Shown: positions 21,713 through 33,036 of the stretch, piece by piece
How the letters are laid out: each line of letters opens with the position of its first letter
Position numbering within the stretch: position 1 is the first letter of the stretch
DNA from: Nakaseomyces glabratus
Lineage: Eukaryota > Ascomycota > Saccharomycetes > Saccharomycetales > Saccharomycetaceae
Assembly (NCBI RefSeq): GCF_010111755.1
Contig: NC_088956.1
Span: 62,001 to 126,000 of the forward strand
Reading direction: 5' to 3'
Length of the DNA stretch: 64,000 nucleotides
Position numbers and translations under genes: made by a program
The notes under the pieces: generated by a model
Database searches by the model: none
What the model was told of the DNA's origin: nothing
The model's input: only the letters and a program-made list of their open reading frames with translations

Positions 21713-24429
21713 CCTGAAGTACTTGTGGTTAATCTCACTATAAGATCTTGGCAATTGATGTGTAGAGATAAGTTTGGACTTACAATAGTGCTGGTAAATT
21801 TGATACTACTCTTAACTGCTCTGCTTAGGTGTATCATCGTGCGATTGTTGGTGCTCCCTCCGGATATTTATTGGATAACTATGTACGATAACTGGTCACG
21901 TGCGTAAACAAGCATACAAACGCAGTCTGTACTAAGTAATTTGTATTATAATTACTATTGCTATGTATGATATACATTCGGGGGGCTGTTTCATTGCCAA
22001 AACCCACATATGAGACTACAATCGAGCAAATGAATTGGTTGGTTTATTTGTTGCTTTACGTCTGTGAAATGTTGTACCATGAGTGTTAGTAGCATCCCAG
22101 TAAACAGTTGTGATCTTCTTGAGGCACATTATCACAATTGTAAAATTGCTTCTTCAGTTTCGTCCTAACAAGTGTTTTCTTCAACTTGTACTAAAGTACA
22201 ACGTTTGAGGAAGATACCTGAACAGGTGATAGTCCTGTATACATCAAATAGCATCCCTCTGCTACCTGGTATTCCCATTTCCTGCAAATATGCGCCTCAT
22301 CTTCAAGCATTAAGTGTCAAAAGATTGCGGGGTGGATTCGATCAAGTCTCGCTGTTTTGCACTACTTTTCCCTCACTCCCTCCCACTTCACCGATGGGTT
22401 TTGGTGAAGCGGGTAAAATTTGCGTACGTAGATTTCAAGAAATATTGCGGGGGTGGGGCAGGATTAGTTTTCCCGATGCAGAGGATCTAGGTAAGTGGGG
22501 CATTGTTCCACAAGATACTTTAAAAAGCAAAAACTTGAAAATTAGTGGATCCCGCCCAAACTGTAAATACGTTTCTGCGTTTAATTCACAGTGTTGATAT
22601 TTTCTCTCCCCTTGCCCCGCCCCCACCTTTTATTTTTCTATCAAAAATCTGATGCGCGAAAGTTTTTCCTTGTTGCATGAAAACTTGAATTTTCCGGTTC
22701 TGCATAGTGTTTAGTGGACATACACACACACACAAGAGATTGAGATCTTCCGTGTTGAATGTACGCAGAAAGCTACTATGAGATAATATTCAAGGGTAGG
22801 GGGGAGGGGGATCCAAGGGATGGCAACCCAATCTAAATTTAGGGTAGCCTTCTTTTGTTGCCCATGCTCAGGCGTGAGAAGATGGGAAGGGTGTATCTAT
22901 AGGTCATATGGTGGTGAGGCAAACATACAACCACTATCAATTGACAATACGGTATTGTAGACACCAAGAGCCACGAGGGGGGGGGGGAAGGACGGTATCG
23001 AGGTGAGGGGTATACCTTAGTAATTGATCAACATTTCTTCATTACCGCAAATTAAATCTTCTATTCTGAAAGAATTGCCTCACCAAATCGTCCTTATGGC
23101 GAATACTCTGTAAAAGAGTACAGACACCAGCAAACTGGTAAGACGAAAATAAAAAATACCTAGCTGGGGCCAGTGGAAAGTGTTTCTCGTACAAGTAGTG
23201 ACGGACGTACTTTCCACCAAACAGGAATACAATACTTGAAAAAAAGAAATGAGAGAAAGTCCCATTATAGTGTAAATGGCAAGTTTGCTGCCATTTCATT
23301 GAGTACAGAAAGAAGACACATAAAAATAGGTTGTTCTCAATTGCTATATCCTGCTCTTGATTGTTGAACCAAGGGAAGGGATTCTGGATACCGTCAATTT
23401 GCTGAGAGCGTACTACACTCGCCCTGGTCCCAGTTTGGGATTCTTCTCTGTAGTGTCATGCAAGAACTATTATCTGAACGTGTGTCTCTTGGAATGTATG
23501 TTCCTCTTCTTCATTTGAGTAAAATATAGCTACGCAATATTCTGTACACTTGTTAATTAAGATCACTTTTCTTTTCTGTTAGTCCTTTTCATTGGACGTA
23601 GTGCTTAGTTGTTTATTTAAATGTGGGGTAGGAGCATTCTTTAGAGGGGAGGTTTGTCTAAGGGGCGGGCCATGGATAGCAGTTGGAATTGTTGGCTTTT
23701 TTCCACCCACAAGTCCCTCATCCAGTAGTTTTACCCAGTAGTTTAACATTGCTTTATCCATTACCTCTTGCTAAATGGATACCTGTGCAACGTCTCTGAT
23801 GAACAGGAGCCCTGTAAATTAACGAATGTTTATCTTCTTCCACCATTGTGATCGTAGTACAGAGAAATAGGGAGACCAAGGGGGGAGGGGGGGGTTGAAG
23901 TTGGATGCCAGGGTGCTGTAAACAATAACAACTTTTCTAAGCAATTACCGTGGCCAATTTCTGCCTCCTACTTTTGGAAACTAGACGTAGGATAACATAT
24001 GTCGTAACAACGAGGGGTTAAGAAGAGCATGTAAAGACCCAGGAACCATGTACTTTCAAGGGTTCGTAATAGTGAAAAAATGGCATTTTGAGTAATCTTT
24101 TTAGCATGCTTTTAAAATATAGTTACTTGGAAAAAATTGATATATAAAGGTGGTGAAAATAGTGAAAATAGGTACCGATTCTCTTGCTTCATTGACCCTT
24201 TAACTTCTTTATTTCTTATTGCTATTTGTATTTAAACATTCCCTACTAATACTACATCAAAGTATCAATTTTGCAATTCTTTAGGAAAAGGATAATAAGC
24301 ACTACGGAAATCTAACGTATCTGTAGTTTTGCTATAAAAAAGAATATTATTGTTTCCTTTTAAATTCAAGATACTGAAGTTACAATTTATAATATCATAC
24401 AAAACCAATTAAGAGAAAAACCATCAAAA
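21713..24429. promoter_or_regulatory. GRH1/GLK1 divergent region with G-tract-rich GLK1 promoter
   Basis: A 2.7 kb stretch without a gene; the longest open frame (22172-22597) has no ATG. It carries a CACGTG E-box at 21896-21901, near GRH1. AGGGG (STRE-type) motifs occur at about 22798, 22805, 22976, 23006, 23645, 23661, 23879, 23886 and 24013. An 11-G run is at 22977-22987. Mig1-like sites have AT flanks: GCGGGG at 22327 and 22447, and CCCCAC at 22621. A glucose-repressed, stress-induced promoter is inferred. Confidence 0.6.
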
Positions 24430-25917
24430 ATGTCTTTCGAGAACTTCCACAAAGCTACCAGCGAGCAATTGACTAAAGCCGTTGATGAACTATGTAAAGA
24501 GTTCGAAGTCACTCCAAAGATGTTGGATGAATTAACTGCTTACTTCATTGAATCCATGGAAAAAGGTTTGGCTGCTGAGGCTGACTCTGAGAACAAGGGT
24601 TTGCCAATGATCCCATCTTTTGTTACTGGTATGCCAAATGGTACCGAAAATGGTGTTTTGTTGGCTGCTGACTTAGGTGGTACTAACTTCCGTGTCTGTT
24701 CCGTTACTTTGAATGGTGATAACACTTTCAAGATGGAACAAATGAAGTCTAAGATTCCAGATGAATTGTTAGACGACGAAGGTGTTACTTCTGAGCAATT
24801 GTTCGGCTATCTAGGTCGTAGAACTGTTGCATTTGTAAAGAAGTACCATCCTGAATTCTTGAACAAGGGTGATGATATCCCACCAATTCGTTTGGGTTTC
24901 ACCTTTTCTTACCCAGTCGATCAGACTTCCTTGAACAGTGGTACTTTGATCAGATGGACCAAGGGTTTCAAGATTGAGGATACTGTCGGTAAGGATGTTG
25001 TTCAATTATACCAACAACAATTGGATGCTCAAGGTTTGGGGATGATTAAGATTGTCGCTATGACTAACGACACAGTCGGTACATTCTTATCTCATTGCTA
25101 TGCTTCTGGTTCCCATTCATCATCTGGTGGTGAAATTTCTGAACCTGTTATCGGCTGTATTTTTGGTACTGGTACCAATGGTTGTTACATGGAAGAAATT
25201 GAGAACATAAAGAAACTTCCAGAAGATATGAGACACCAATTGGCCAATGAAGGTAAGACCCATATGTGTGTTAACACTGAATGGGGTTCTTTTGATAATG
25301 AATGCAGATATCTGCCAACTACCAAGTACGACGTCGACATCGACCAAAAGTACTCCGCTAACCCTGGTTTCCACTTGTTTGAAAAGAGAGTTTCTGGTAT
25401 GTACTTGGGTGAAGTCTTGAGAAATGTTTTGGTGGACTTACACAGCCGTGGTTTAATGCTAACTCAATACCGCGACTACGACCAATTACCTCATCGTTTA
25501 AAGACTCCATTTGAGCTATCTAGTGAAGTCCTATCCCGTATTGAAATTGATGACTCCACTGGTTTGCGTGAAACTGAATTGTCTTTCTTGCAATCATTGA
25601 GACTTCCAACGACGCCATCTGAACGTGAAGCTATTCAAAAGTTGGTTCGTGCCATTTCTCGTAGATCCGCTTATTTGGCCTCTGTTCCAATTGCTGCTAT
25701 CCTAATCAAGACTAACGCTTTGAACAAGAGATACCATGGTGAAGTTGAAGTTGGTTGTGATGGTTCTGTTATCGAATATTACCCAGGTTTCAGATCAATG
25801 TTGAGACATGCCCTATCCTTGTCTCCAATCGGAGCTGATGGTGAGCGTAAGATCCACATTAGAATTGCCAAGGATGGTTCTGGTGTCGGTGCAGCATTGT
25901 GTGCATTGGTTGCCTAA
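24430..25917 (+). CDS. GLK1: Glucokinase (Glk1/Emi2 family)
   Basis: A 495-residue hexokinase-fold protein. The phosphate-1 motif LAADLGGTNFRVC is at about residues 78-90. The sugar-binding segment is FTFSYPVDQTSLNSGTLIRWTKGF. The catalytic Asp214 lies in NDTVGTF, and GTGTNGCY follows. It phosphorylates glucose at C6 in the first step of glycolysis. The sequence is of the Glk1/Emi2 type rather than hexokinase I/II, and gene order (GRH1-here-SLF1) equals that around S. cerevisiae EMI2 (YDR516C). Codon use is strongly biased (TTG, GGT, GTC/GTT, AAG), implying high expression. The leader before the ATG is AAAAACCATCAAAA. Confidence 0.96.
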   Translation: MSFENFHKATSEQLTKAVDELCKEFEVTPKMLDELTAYFIESMEKGLAAEADSENKGLPMIPSFVTGMPNGTENGVLLAADLGGTNFRVCSVTLNGDNTFKMEQMKSKIPDELLDDEGVTSEQLFGYLGRRTVAFVKKYHPEFLNKGDDIPPIRLGFTFSYPVDQTSLNSGTLIRWTKGFKIEDTVGKDVVQLYQQQLDAQGLGMIKIVAMTNDTVGTFLSHCYASGSHSSSGGEISEPVIGCIFGTGTNGCYMEEIENIKKLPEDMRHQLANEGKTHMCVNTEWGSFDNECRYLPTTKYDVDIDQKYSANPGFHLFEKRVSGMYLGEVLRNVLVDLHSRGLMLTQYRDYDQLPHRLKTPFELSSEVLSRIEIDDSTGLRETELSFLQSLRLPTTPSEREAIQKLVRAISRRSAYLASVPIAAILIKTNALNKRYHGEVEVGCDGSVIEYYPGFRSMLRHALSLSPIGADGERKIHIRIAKDGSGVGAALCALVA

Positions 25918-26591
25918 ACGTTTTGATGTACTAATTATGATACAGTGAAAAGACTGTTTTAAGAGGCTATATATTTTTGCCGTATTTTTGTCACTTTTAG
26001 AGTAATTATACAACTGATAAACGGGTTAGTTGGCTTCTAATGTTCACTGAAATCAATTAACTTATTATGTGTTCACGAATTTTTTTATACAATTGGGATA
26101 TTGTACATAATCCTCTATGTATCTTTTATGTGATTTTAATTATTATTCTTTTCTCCAAATAGTTCTGGATATTTGAAGTTTGTGTAAAATTATTTTTTTA
26201 TGTTTATAATGTATTTCACAGAACAAAAAAATTTCAAAACCAAGGTCAACTTACGTTTTTTTTAAGCTTTAGAACATAAACATTAATATTTACAAATTCT
26301 CCATATTGTAGGATAATATGTTCGTGAATTTTTTAAAAATATACAATAATGCTATAAATATAAATATCTTTTATGCATGATACCTCTTGACATCAATTTA
26401 CAACGTTGAATATCAGGTTTACTTTACAATTAGAAATCAAGGTCAAGCATTTTACAAGCTTATCAATTCTTAAGTTTAAGATAAAAGAAATATAAGACGA
26501 TATTAGCGTGATGTAGTTATTCGCTTGACACTTGATCAGAACATATCGTAAAATTTAAAAAAAAAAAAAATCATAAAAAGTCTTAAATATT
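25918..26591. other. Convergent 3' region between GLK1 and SLF1
   Basis: A 674-base AT-rich interval with a 13-14-base A run near 26558. It holds the 3' ends and poly(A) signals of both genes. No gene is seen. Confidence 0.6.
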
Positions 26592-28469
26592 TTATTGCTC
26601 ATCATTTTCAGATTTTTCGGCAGACTTAGTGTCAACTGGAGTACTATTATCATTTACAGGATCATCATTTTCTTCGTTTGCACCATCACCAACCTGACTT
26701 CTATGATTATCAGGGGAGCTGTTTGAGTTATATCTTTGCTTTCCGCCACGGCTGTAAGATTGACCCCTCTTGTAACCATTTGGTCTGTAGCTACGACCAT
26801 ACATATAAGGTTGTGCTGGAAGAAGACTGGAATTTATTGTGAATTGATCCAAATCAGTACCAGCCAATGTCTTTTCAATGGCCACTGCAAAGCTATCCTG
26901 GTTAGTTTCATTCAACCATTTTTCCCAGTTTTTAGCACGCACAAAATAATTGTTTATATTATATTCAGGACCGTAAAAGTTATCTTGACCCTTTGCTTCG
27001 TGTTCTTCAGCATTTGATTTTCCTCTAACAACTTCAACAACGGAATCTTCGTTCGCAGCAATTTCTCTTAGTGCAGCCAAAATGATGGTTGGATCCCCAC
27101 CAAAAGACATATTTACAACTCTAAAGAACTTGGCGATAAGATCAATTGGCACAAAACCAGCATCTGAGAATTTAGATTTTAAAAAGGAATCCCTGGATAA
27201 ATTTTCCTCACTGAAGTAGTATTCAATCTGTTTGGATACATTTTGAACAGCCGTTATTAGGGCATGCATTGTATTATAATACTGAGCATTATATGAATTC
27301 TGCACATATGGAACATAATGCATATTGTTGTTGAAGTTGCGGTTGTGTGGAACGTACGGTTTCTGATTTTGTCTTGGATAGTAACCATTACGCTGAGTCT
27401 TGTCATGGAAGTTGGTGTTGCTGGTATTGTATGAATAGTTGGTGCTGTGATGGTTGTTAAATTGTCTACCAGTATGCCCGTAACTTCCTCCTTGCTGATG
27501 GTGATAAGAATGTCTTCTCACATGCTTGCTTGAGGGTTCACCCACATTTTGTTCATTAGTATTTTCAGTGCTATAATTTTCTTTCTGCCCAGATCCTGAG
27601 GAAGCTCTTTGCCCAGTAGGAGTCTTTGATTCAGTTTCTTGTACTGAAGCGGTTTCTTTTTCTTCATTAATATCTTTAGTGTTGACATCCTTCTGCTTAT
27701 TTTGCTCATGTTTATGACCATGATGATGCTGATGGTTATGTTGGCTGTGACTATGGTTATGATTATGATTATTACCATGGTGATGGTGATGAGCATGCGA
27801 ACTTCCACCGTTCACAGTTTCAGAAGAGGATTTTACATCAGATTTTGTCTTCACTTCAGAGCTTTTGGTATTATCCTTATCGGTGTCAGTGCTTGACGTG
27901 TTATTCTCATCATCTTTCTTTTTATTGTTATTCTTAACATTATTACTTTTAGCCTGTTTTGTATTTTTCTTCTTGCTCTGAGAGCTGGAAGATGTAGCAT
28001 TAGTTCCTTGAGAGTCACTTGTGGAATTACTGTTACCTGTTTTCTTAGTGTCTTTTCCTTTGTTACCTGACCTTCTTCCAGATCTCTTTGATCCGCCGTT
28101 TCCGGAAGAGACAGTAATTGATGCCTTCATCGGAACCCATTTAACATTTGACCCGGTAGGCTTCATTGTGTTAGCAGAACCCCCATTTTTCCTCTCTTTC
28201 TGTTTCCTAGTGTTCTCAATCTCTTCTTCCAATGAAACTTCACTTGCATTAACAGATTCTCCAGTTTGGGAGACCGCCTTCCATGGTGAGCTCGTTGGAA
28301 TTGGTGCGGGCACAAGTTTACTGGCATCCACACCTGGTTCCTTAGCGTCGGCCTTTTTACTCTTCTTGATATCAACATCGGTAGTGCTTTCTGGAGCAGC
28401 TTGAGAAGCAGAATCAGCTTTTCCAGTGACAGTCACTGGTACGGTCTCAACGTTCTCCTCTTGTGACAT
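26592..28469 (-). CDS. SLF1: La-motif RNA-binding protein Slf1/Sro9
   Basis: A 625-residue protein. The first ~400 residues are low-complexity (Lys, Ser, Asn, His, Tyr). They include a conserved SSPWKAV box near residue 61 and a very histidine-rich stretch at 225-254. The La-type winged-helix motif (QIEYYFSEENLSRDSFL) is at about 405-490, and a conserved block follows it. The tail is Arg/Gly/Tyr-rich and then acidic. In S. cerevisiae, Slf1 and Sro9 bind mRNA and polysomes, and Slf1 is linked to copper tolerance and oxidative-stress translation. Synteny with GLK1 and GRH1 supports Slf1 (YDR515W) over Sro9. A single copy could cover both roles. Confidence 0.92.
   Translation of the reverse strand: MSQEENVETVPVTVTGKADSASQAAPESTTDVDIKKSKKADAKEPGVDASKLVPAPIPTSSPWKAVSQTGESVNASEVSLEEEIENTRKQKERKNGGSANTMKPTGSNVKWVPMKASITVSSGNGGSKRSGRRSGNKGKDTKKTGNSNSTSDSQGTNATSSSSQSKKKNTKQAKSNNVKNNNKKKDDENNTSSTDTDKDNTKSSEVKTKSDVKSSSETVNGGSSHAHHHHHGNNHNHNHSHSQHNHQHHHGHKHEQNKQKDVNTKDINEEKETASVQETESKTPTGQRASSGSGQKENYSTENTNEQNVGEPSSKHVRRHSYHHQQGGSYGHTGRQFNNHHSTNYSYNTSNTNFHDKTQRNGYYPRQNQKPYVPHNRNFNNNMHYVPYVQNSYNAQYYNTMHALITAVQNVSKQIEYYFSEENLSRDSFLKSKFSDAGFVPIDLIAKFFRVVNMSFGGDPTIILAALREIAANEDSVVEVVRGKSNAEEHEAKGQDNFYGPEYNINNYFVRAKNWEKWLNETNQDSFAVAIEKTLAGTDLDQFTINSSLLPAQPYMYGRSYRPNGYKRGQSYSRGGKQRYNSNSSPDNHRSQVGDGANEENDDPVNDNSTPVDTKSAEKSENDEQ
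27708..27797 (-). repeat. Histidine-rich coding stretch in SLF1
   Basis: This codes residues 225-254, with 17 histidines in 30 residues, in the style HAHHHHHGNNHNHNHSHSQ. The underlying DNA is an ATG/GTG-like triplet repeat on the plus strand. It could bind metal ions; this is inferred from composition. Confidence 0.85.
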
Positions 28470-29601
28470 GGCTAAAGAATATACTATCGCTTGCAGGTGG
28501 GTTGGTGTATGTCAAGTATTTTACTCTTCTGTTTAAAATATTACCAAGCTACAAGTATATGTGCATCCACAAACTTATAGTAACGATGTGGTACTATACC
28601 TGGAAGATTATCGAGCTGTGTGCGCAAGAGAGTGATAAGAAGTGTGAAGCAAAAGCACACACAAAATTTTTTTTTCCAGTAAGCTTTCCAAAGAAAGCTT
28701 CCCAACCAGTCCACCAGTAATACACAGACTCTACAGTAGTGGGCACAAGACTTCTGAAACTTTTTTTCCACTTTTTAGTGTCTAGTCCTCGAAGCATCTA
28801 GTTGAGCCAATACAAATCGATGAAAAATTGCTCGTCGAAACAAATAATTTTTTTTTTCAGTTTTTTGATTCACGACTGCAGTGGGAATGTGAGACCATGG
28901 ACGGGCACGTATCGATGGAGGTTTGTGCCACCTGTCTTTGTGTTTCACCAGCTGTGAGCTGATCTGTGACTTCGAACAGTACACTATAGCCCAGGGTTTT
29001 TTTACTTACCCTAAGTATGTTGCCTACGTCTGTACCGATGAGGAAGAGTGTGCCCAATGGAGATTGCATTGCATCAGTAGGTAAGGTGCTAGGTTTGGGT
29101 CAACTATCAGATAATACGAGTATTTCATGTGACACTGGGCCCTTTGGTACTGTTAACTGATTAGTAACAGCCTGTGCATTTGCAGTGCTAGTATTCCAAG
29201 TACTCGTACTCTGTATGTGGCTCATTTTTTTTGTAAATAGCGGCATCCGTACTTATCTGCAGTAATATGTTAAATATACAACTTGCTTCATCTGTGTCGA
29301 GGAGTATCACACAATCTGTTGCTAAAAATAGTTTCTTGCAAGTTATAGATTGATATACATCGCAACTCTAATAGAGCTTGTCTTGCAGTGTTGTGATGCT
29401 ATCTATATGTAAGACTAAGGCACTGAAAACACGCCATCCGTCCAATTAATTGCTTGGTCCTGCAAGTTTTTTGGACATGACTCAATTACCAATACACACG
29501 TGGTGGAGATTATACCATCACTTGCTTCGCCTTACATAAAAACACTATATGCACCCATGGCACAATTTATAAGATGTCTTGCATGTCATACCAGGAACTA
29601 C

Positions 29602-29626
29602 TTTCACCTCGGTTGCCGAGGTGAAA
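29602..29626. repeat. 11-bp perfect hairpin, 3-nt loop
   Basis: TTTCACCTCGG (29602-29612), TTG, then CCGAGGTGAAA (29616-29626), followed by AAGAAAAAG. It is GC-rich for the region. On the minus strand the following tract is pyrimidine-rich. It could be a structural RNA element, a terminator-like hairpin or a protein site. Confidence 0.7.
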
Positions 29627-32201
29627 AGAAAAAGATATACCATGCTGTGTGGCAATAACATGCACACATAGTGAGTATGGAGTTATCGCTTGTAGACATG
29701 TGCCATATGGACATTGCCCTATAGCCATCTCTTTTTACATAAACAAATACTACGATGCAACCTCATGACATTTCAAAGACATAACGCCGATGGGCATCGC
29801 CTCCTTATGCAAAAGAAAAGTATTGGCAAGGAGCACTCTGCATACGGCGAGGATGCAAGTGACTTCCCAAGTTGTAGCAATGCTCGCAGCAAACGGCAAT
29901 AATCACTGTCTCGCTTGCCATCTTGGTACTCCCACGCTGACAGAGTGGGATATGTGACTTCCACGGAACGTTGTTTGTCATATAGTGTGATGCAAGGGAG
30001 GGTATGGTGATGCGGGCTGGGACTTCTGAGAGAATGGGATAGAGCAATAGACAGCCAGGTGTAACTAGTGTCCAGTAACAGTCACTGCAGTAGGTGGGAG
30101 AAGGGGAGGGGGTCACAAATCTAGCATAGCATAACTGGGTATGAGAACTTTAGATACTAAATGCGTCTCTTGTGAGTTCTCTAGGCTATGGGAGGACAGG
30201 GCGGGGGTTGACCCCTTCATAGTAGAACTCGGAGATTGCTCTTATCTTCCCTCCACAATACGGGTCACAAAACAAGAGTCTCCTTACGGCCCCGTCGGAA
30301 TGTGATTCCAGAAGTCGTATACCAGTAATTAATACATTTTTTCATATTCCAGTACTAATTAAGCAATTAATTTGTATACGATACAAAGCTAATTAATTTC
30401 AATGACACATGTATTTCGTATCCCCTACCATTTAAGATTAAATGTTTTTAATTTTAAGGCCACTAATGTCCTGTACGTCTCTGACATCCCTTCAACCGAT
30501 ACCGAGTTGGAGACAACCGGTACAGGCCATTATTTTTGCTGATAGCGAGAAATCTCGGACCACCGGTATATACATGCGTCTCTCAACTGATCTTGCATTG
30601 CATGTACACATATTTTATCAACATAGAAACTACAAAAGTACGCATTATTGGCATTTCTACAATAAGGTACTGATAAGAAATCCCCAATAATAATGTATAC
30701 ACAACCTACACTACCATCACAATACCGTTTAGCTACAGAATTAATAAAATTATACCTTGAATCCTCGAAGAAAAACAACTATCAGAAACATGAGCGCTAA
30801 ATGTTACTGCACTCGGAGATGTACTTACCATTCCACAGTATCACCTGACTGGTAGTCGTATTGTATTAACGATGAAAAGCAATAATGAAAAAGAAGTGCT
30901 CCTACGCTGAGTTATGTGCCCCACCAACTATGTGTCGTCTCCTCAATGAATGATCACCAGTACCCAGATGAATGTGCACAAAATCCGGAATAGCTATTTT
31001 TGGATCAAAAAGGGTCTCTGGCCTCTAGATTTGGCTGTAGACAAAACATTATTAAGGCCTTGGAATAATGAAATAGAGTTGAAAATACCGTAAAAGAGAA
31101 ATCTTGTAAACCATACAATTGAGTGTATATCTTCCAAGAGGATTGTGCGAGTGTAATGGAAAATCACCGTACGTTAATGTCCCCCCCGCCTGTGGACCTC
31201 CCCATATTCTATGTGCATAGACTGTCTTGCTACAATTACTGCAATACACACAAATTTGCGTTCTAACCCAAAAAAAAGGTCTTGCATCCCACTCAGTCTA
31301 TTACTCTTCAAAAGATAATTGGCCAACAACGATCATCGCTACAAGAGTGTCCAGAGTATTGTCATTTGCACGACCATCTCATCTACGTTATTGCCCTTTG
31401 AGGATACCCTCCGCATTAGTTAGAATGACGACATTTCTTATTCCAGTTATTTTTTTCTGTTCCTACTTAATTTTCTTTGTTACGACACATTTTCTCTTTG
31501 ACAGCAATAATGCTCTCTCCTCCCTATGCCCCCCCCACCTCCCTGCAACTACATTCCACTTACTTGCATGCAACCCTCACTGAGATTCCATCCAGGATTT
31601 GGTACAGCGATCCCTGCGTCTCTTCCATTTTCCGAAATGGGAGATACTAGTAGTGTCCTACAGTCCTCGAGGGATACCCGAAGAAAGTACGGTAGAGCTT
31701 CATCCCCCTCCAATGCATTCTAAACGGGAAGAAAAGGGCTTGATCTATCTTTCCTTTTCACCCACCAAGTAACGTATTAGACTTGCTGGCATCGAAGCCC
31801 GTATTGCTCTACGGGTGTTTACTGGATTTTTGGGAAACCCTCACTGTTGGCTAACCTGCCCCTCGAAAGGGAAAGCTTCGATTTTTCTACGTTTTTCTTC
31901 GATTAAGTGTCTTCTCTACGACACACTCTTAGTGGCCAAGCACGTTTGAGTTGTCGAGGGCGGGCAGAGATTTGTACGCTTCTTCGCCTGTTGTACATCA
32001 CCCTTTTTTCTTCTAATGATTACTACGCATCACTACACCGACTAACCTCTTCATGCTGAGTTTTTCCGATCCAGTCCTTCGAGAACGTTGAAAATGTCTA
32101 CCGGGCACTGCGGCATTGCAGTTACGGATCCCTAGCCCTTGGACCCAACCCAAAAAAAAAGTGCCATATCTGGAACAACTAGTAGTCATCGTATTGTTCC
32201 C

Positions 32202-32221
32202 AAAAAAAAAAAATTTTTTTT
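32202..32221. repeat. Poly(dA:dT) tract A12T8
   Basis: Twelve A residues followed by eight T residues, about 820 bases upstream of the RCK kinase ATG. Such tracts typically exclude nucleosomes in yeast promoters. Confidence 0.8.
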
Positions 32222-33036
32222 GCCCATTCGGCTAACAAACTAATGTACAAACTCGGCAATTTATGGCTTCCTTCTCGAACGATTATTCTTTAAATGGGGA
32301 ATTCAAAGCACCGAAGGAACCTTCGATGCTTTCGAAATGCTGGAGGAAGTGGGACTTTAGACTTCCGCTTTTCCACAACGTTTTAGTGGGTTAAGCTACC
32401 CTCTTTAGTGTCGATCCCCACTTAATTTTTCTTCTTCAATGGCATCCTCAATGGCAAATTAGGAAATCTATTTTTAAATTATTGTTGGACATAGAAAACT
32501 GAATCTTCCCTATGACTTCTCATATATTTTTTTTAAATTATTATTTTTCTTTTAGACTTTGTATGAAGTTGACCTTACTTCTTGATTATGGTAATACATC
32601 TAAACCAACCCTCATCAAATGTACTTATTTTTATTGTAAGAGATGGTTTTCTTATGGATCGACTGAGTGTCTTCTCCACATCACATTACGTAGCTTTCCT
32701 ATACTCATCGCATTTTTTAACATAATTACAATCATCATAAGGAAATGGAAAGCATATAAATATTTCATGAAGTTGAGATATATTCTGACTTAACGTTTTA
32801 CTCCATATTCATTTTTTTAGCATGCATCCCAACTTGTAACTTATATAATTCCTTCTCCATAATTCTTAACTTGAACAATAAACCCATACTTATTAAACGC
32901 TACTAAGGATATTATAAAAAAAAATAACCTGAAAGACTGCAAAGAACCCAAAGCTACACAACAATCTACAATACACGCTATTAACAACTAACAAAGATTT
33001 CTCAATTTTAATCTTCTGAACAAAAGAAAAATCTTA

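Larger units (their letters stand above)
28470..33036. other. 4.5 kb gene-free region between SLF1 and the RCK kinase gene
   Basis: Unusually long for a yeast. Every open frame is short (up to 118 codons) with no recognisable product. Elements seen are an AAGCTTTC/GAAAGCTT inverted repeat at 28681-28700, an 11-bp hairpin at 29602-29626, a CGAAGG/CCTTCG inverted repeat at 32312-32325, and an A12T8 tract at 32202-32221. I could not match it to tRNA, U1-U6, SRP RNA, RNase P RNA, telomerase template or centromere sequence. It lies at a synteny break. Confidence 0.55.

Noticed and set aside
22172..22597. 141-codon open frame upstream of GLK1
   Set aside because: It begins at GTG with no ATG near the start, has no recognisable protein features and overlaps promoter G-tracts.
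28999..29025. ACTTACC resembling the U1 snRNA 5' end
   Set aside because: Only seven or so bases match; the rest of the conserved U1 5' region is absent.
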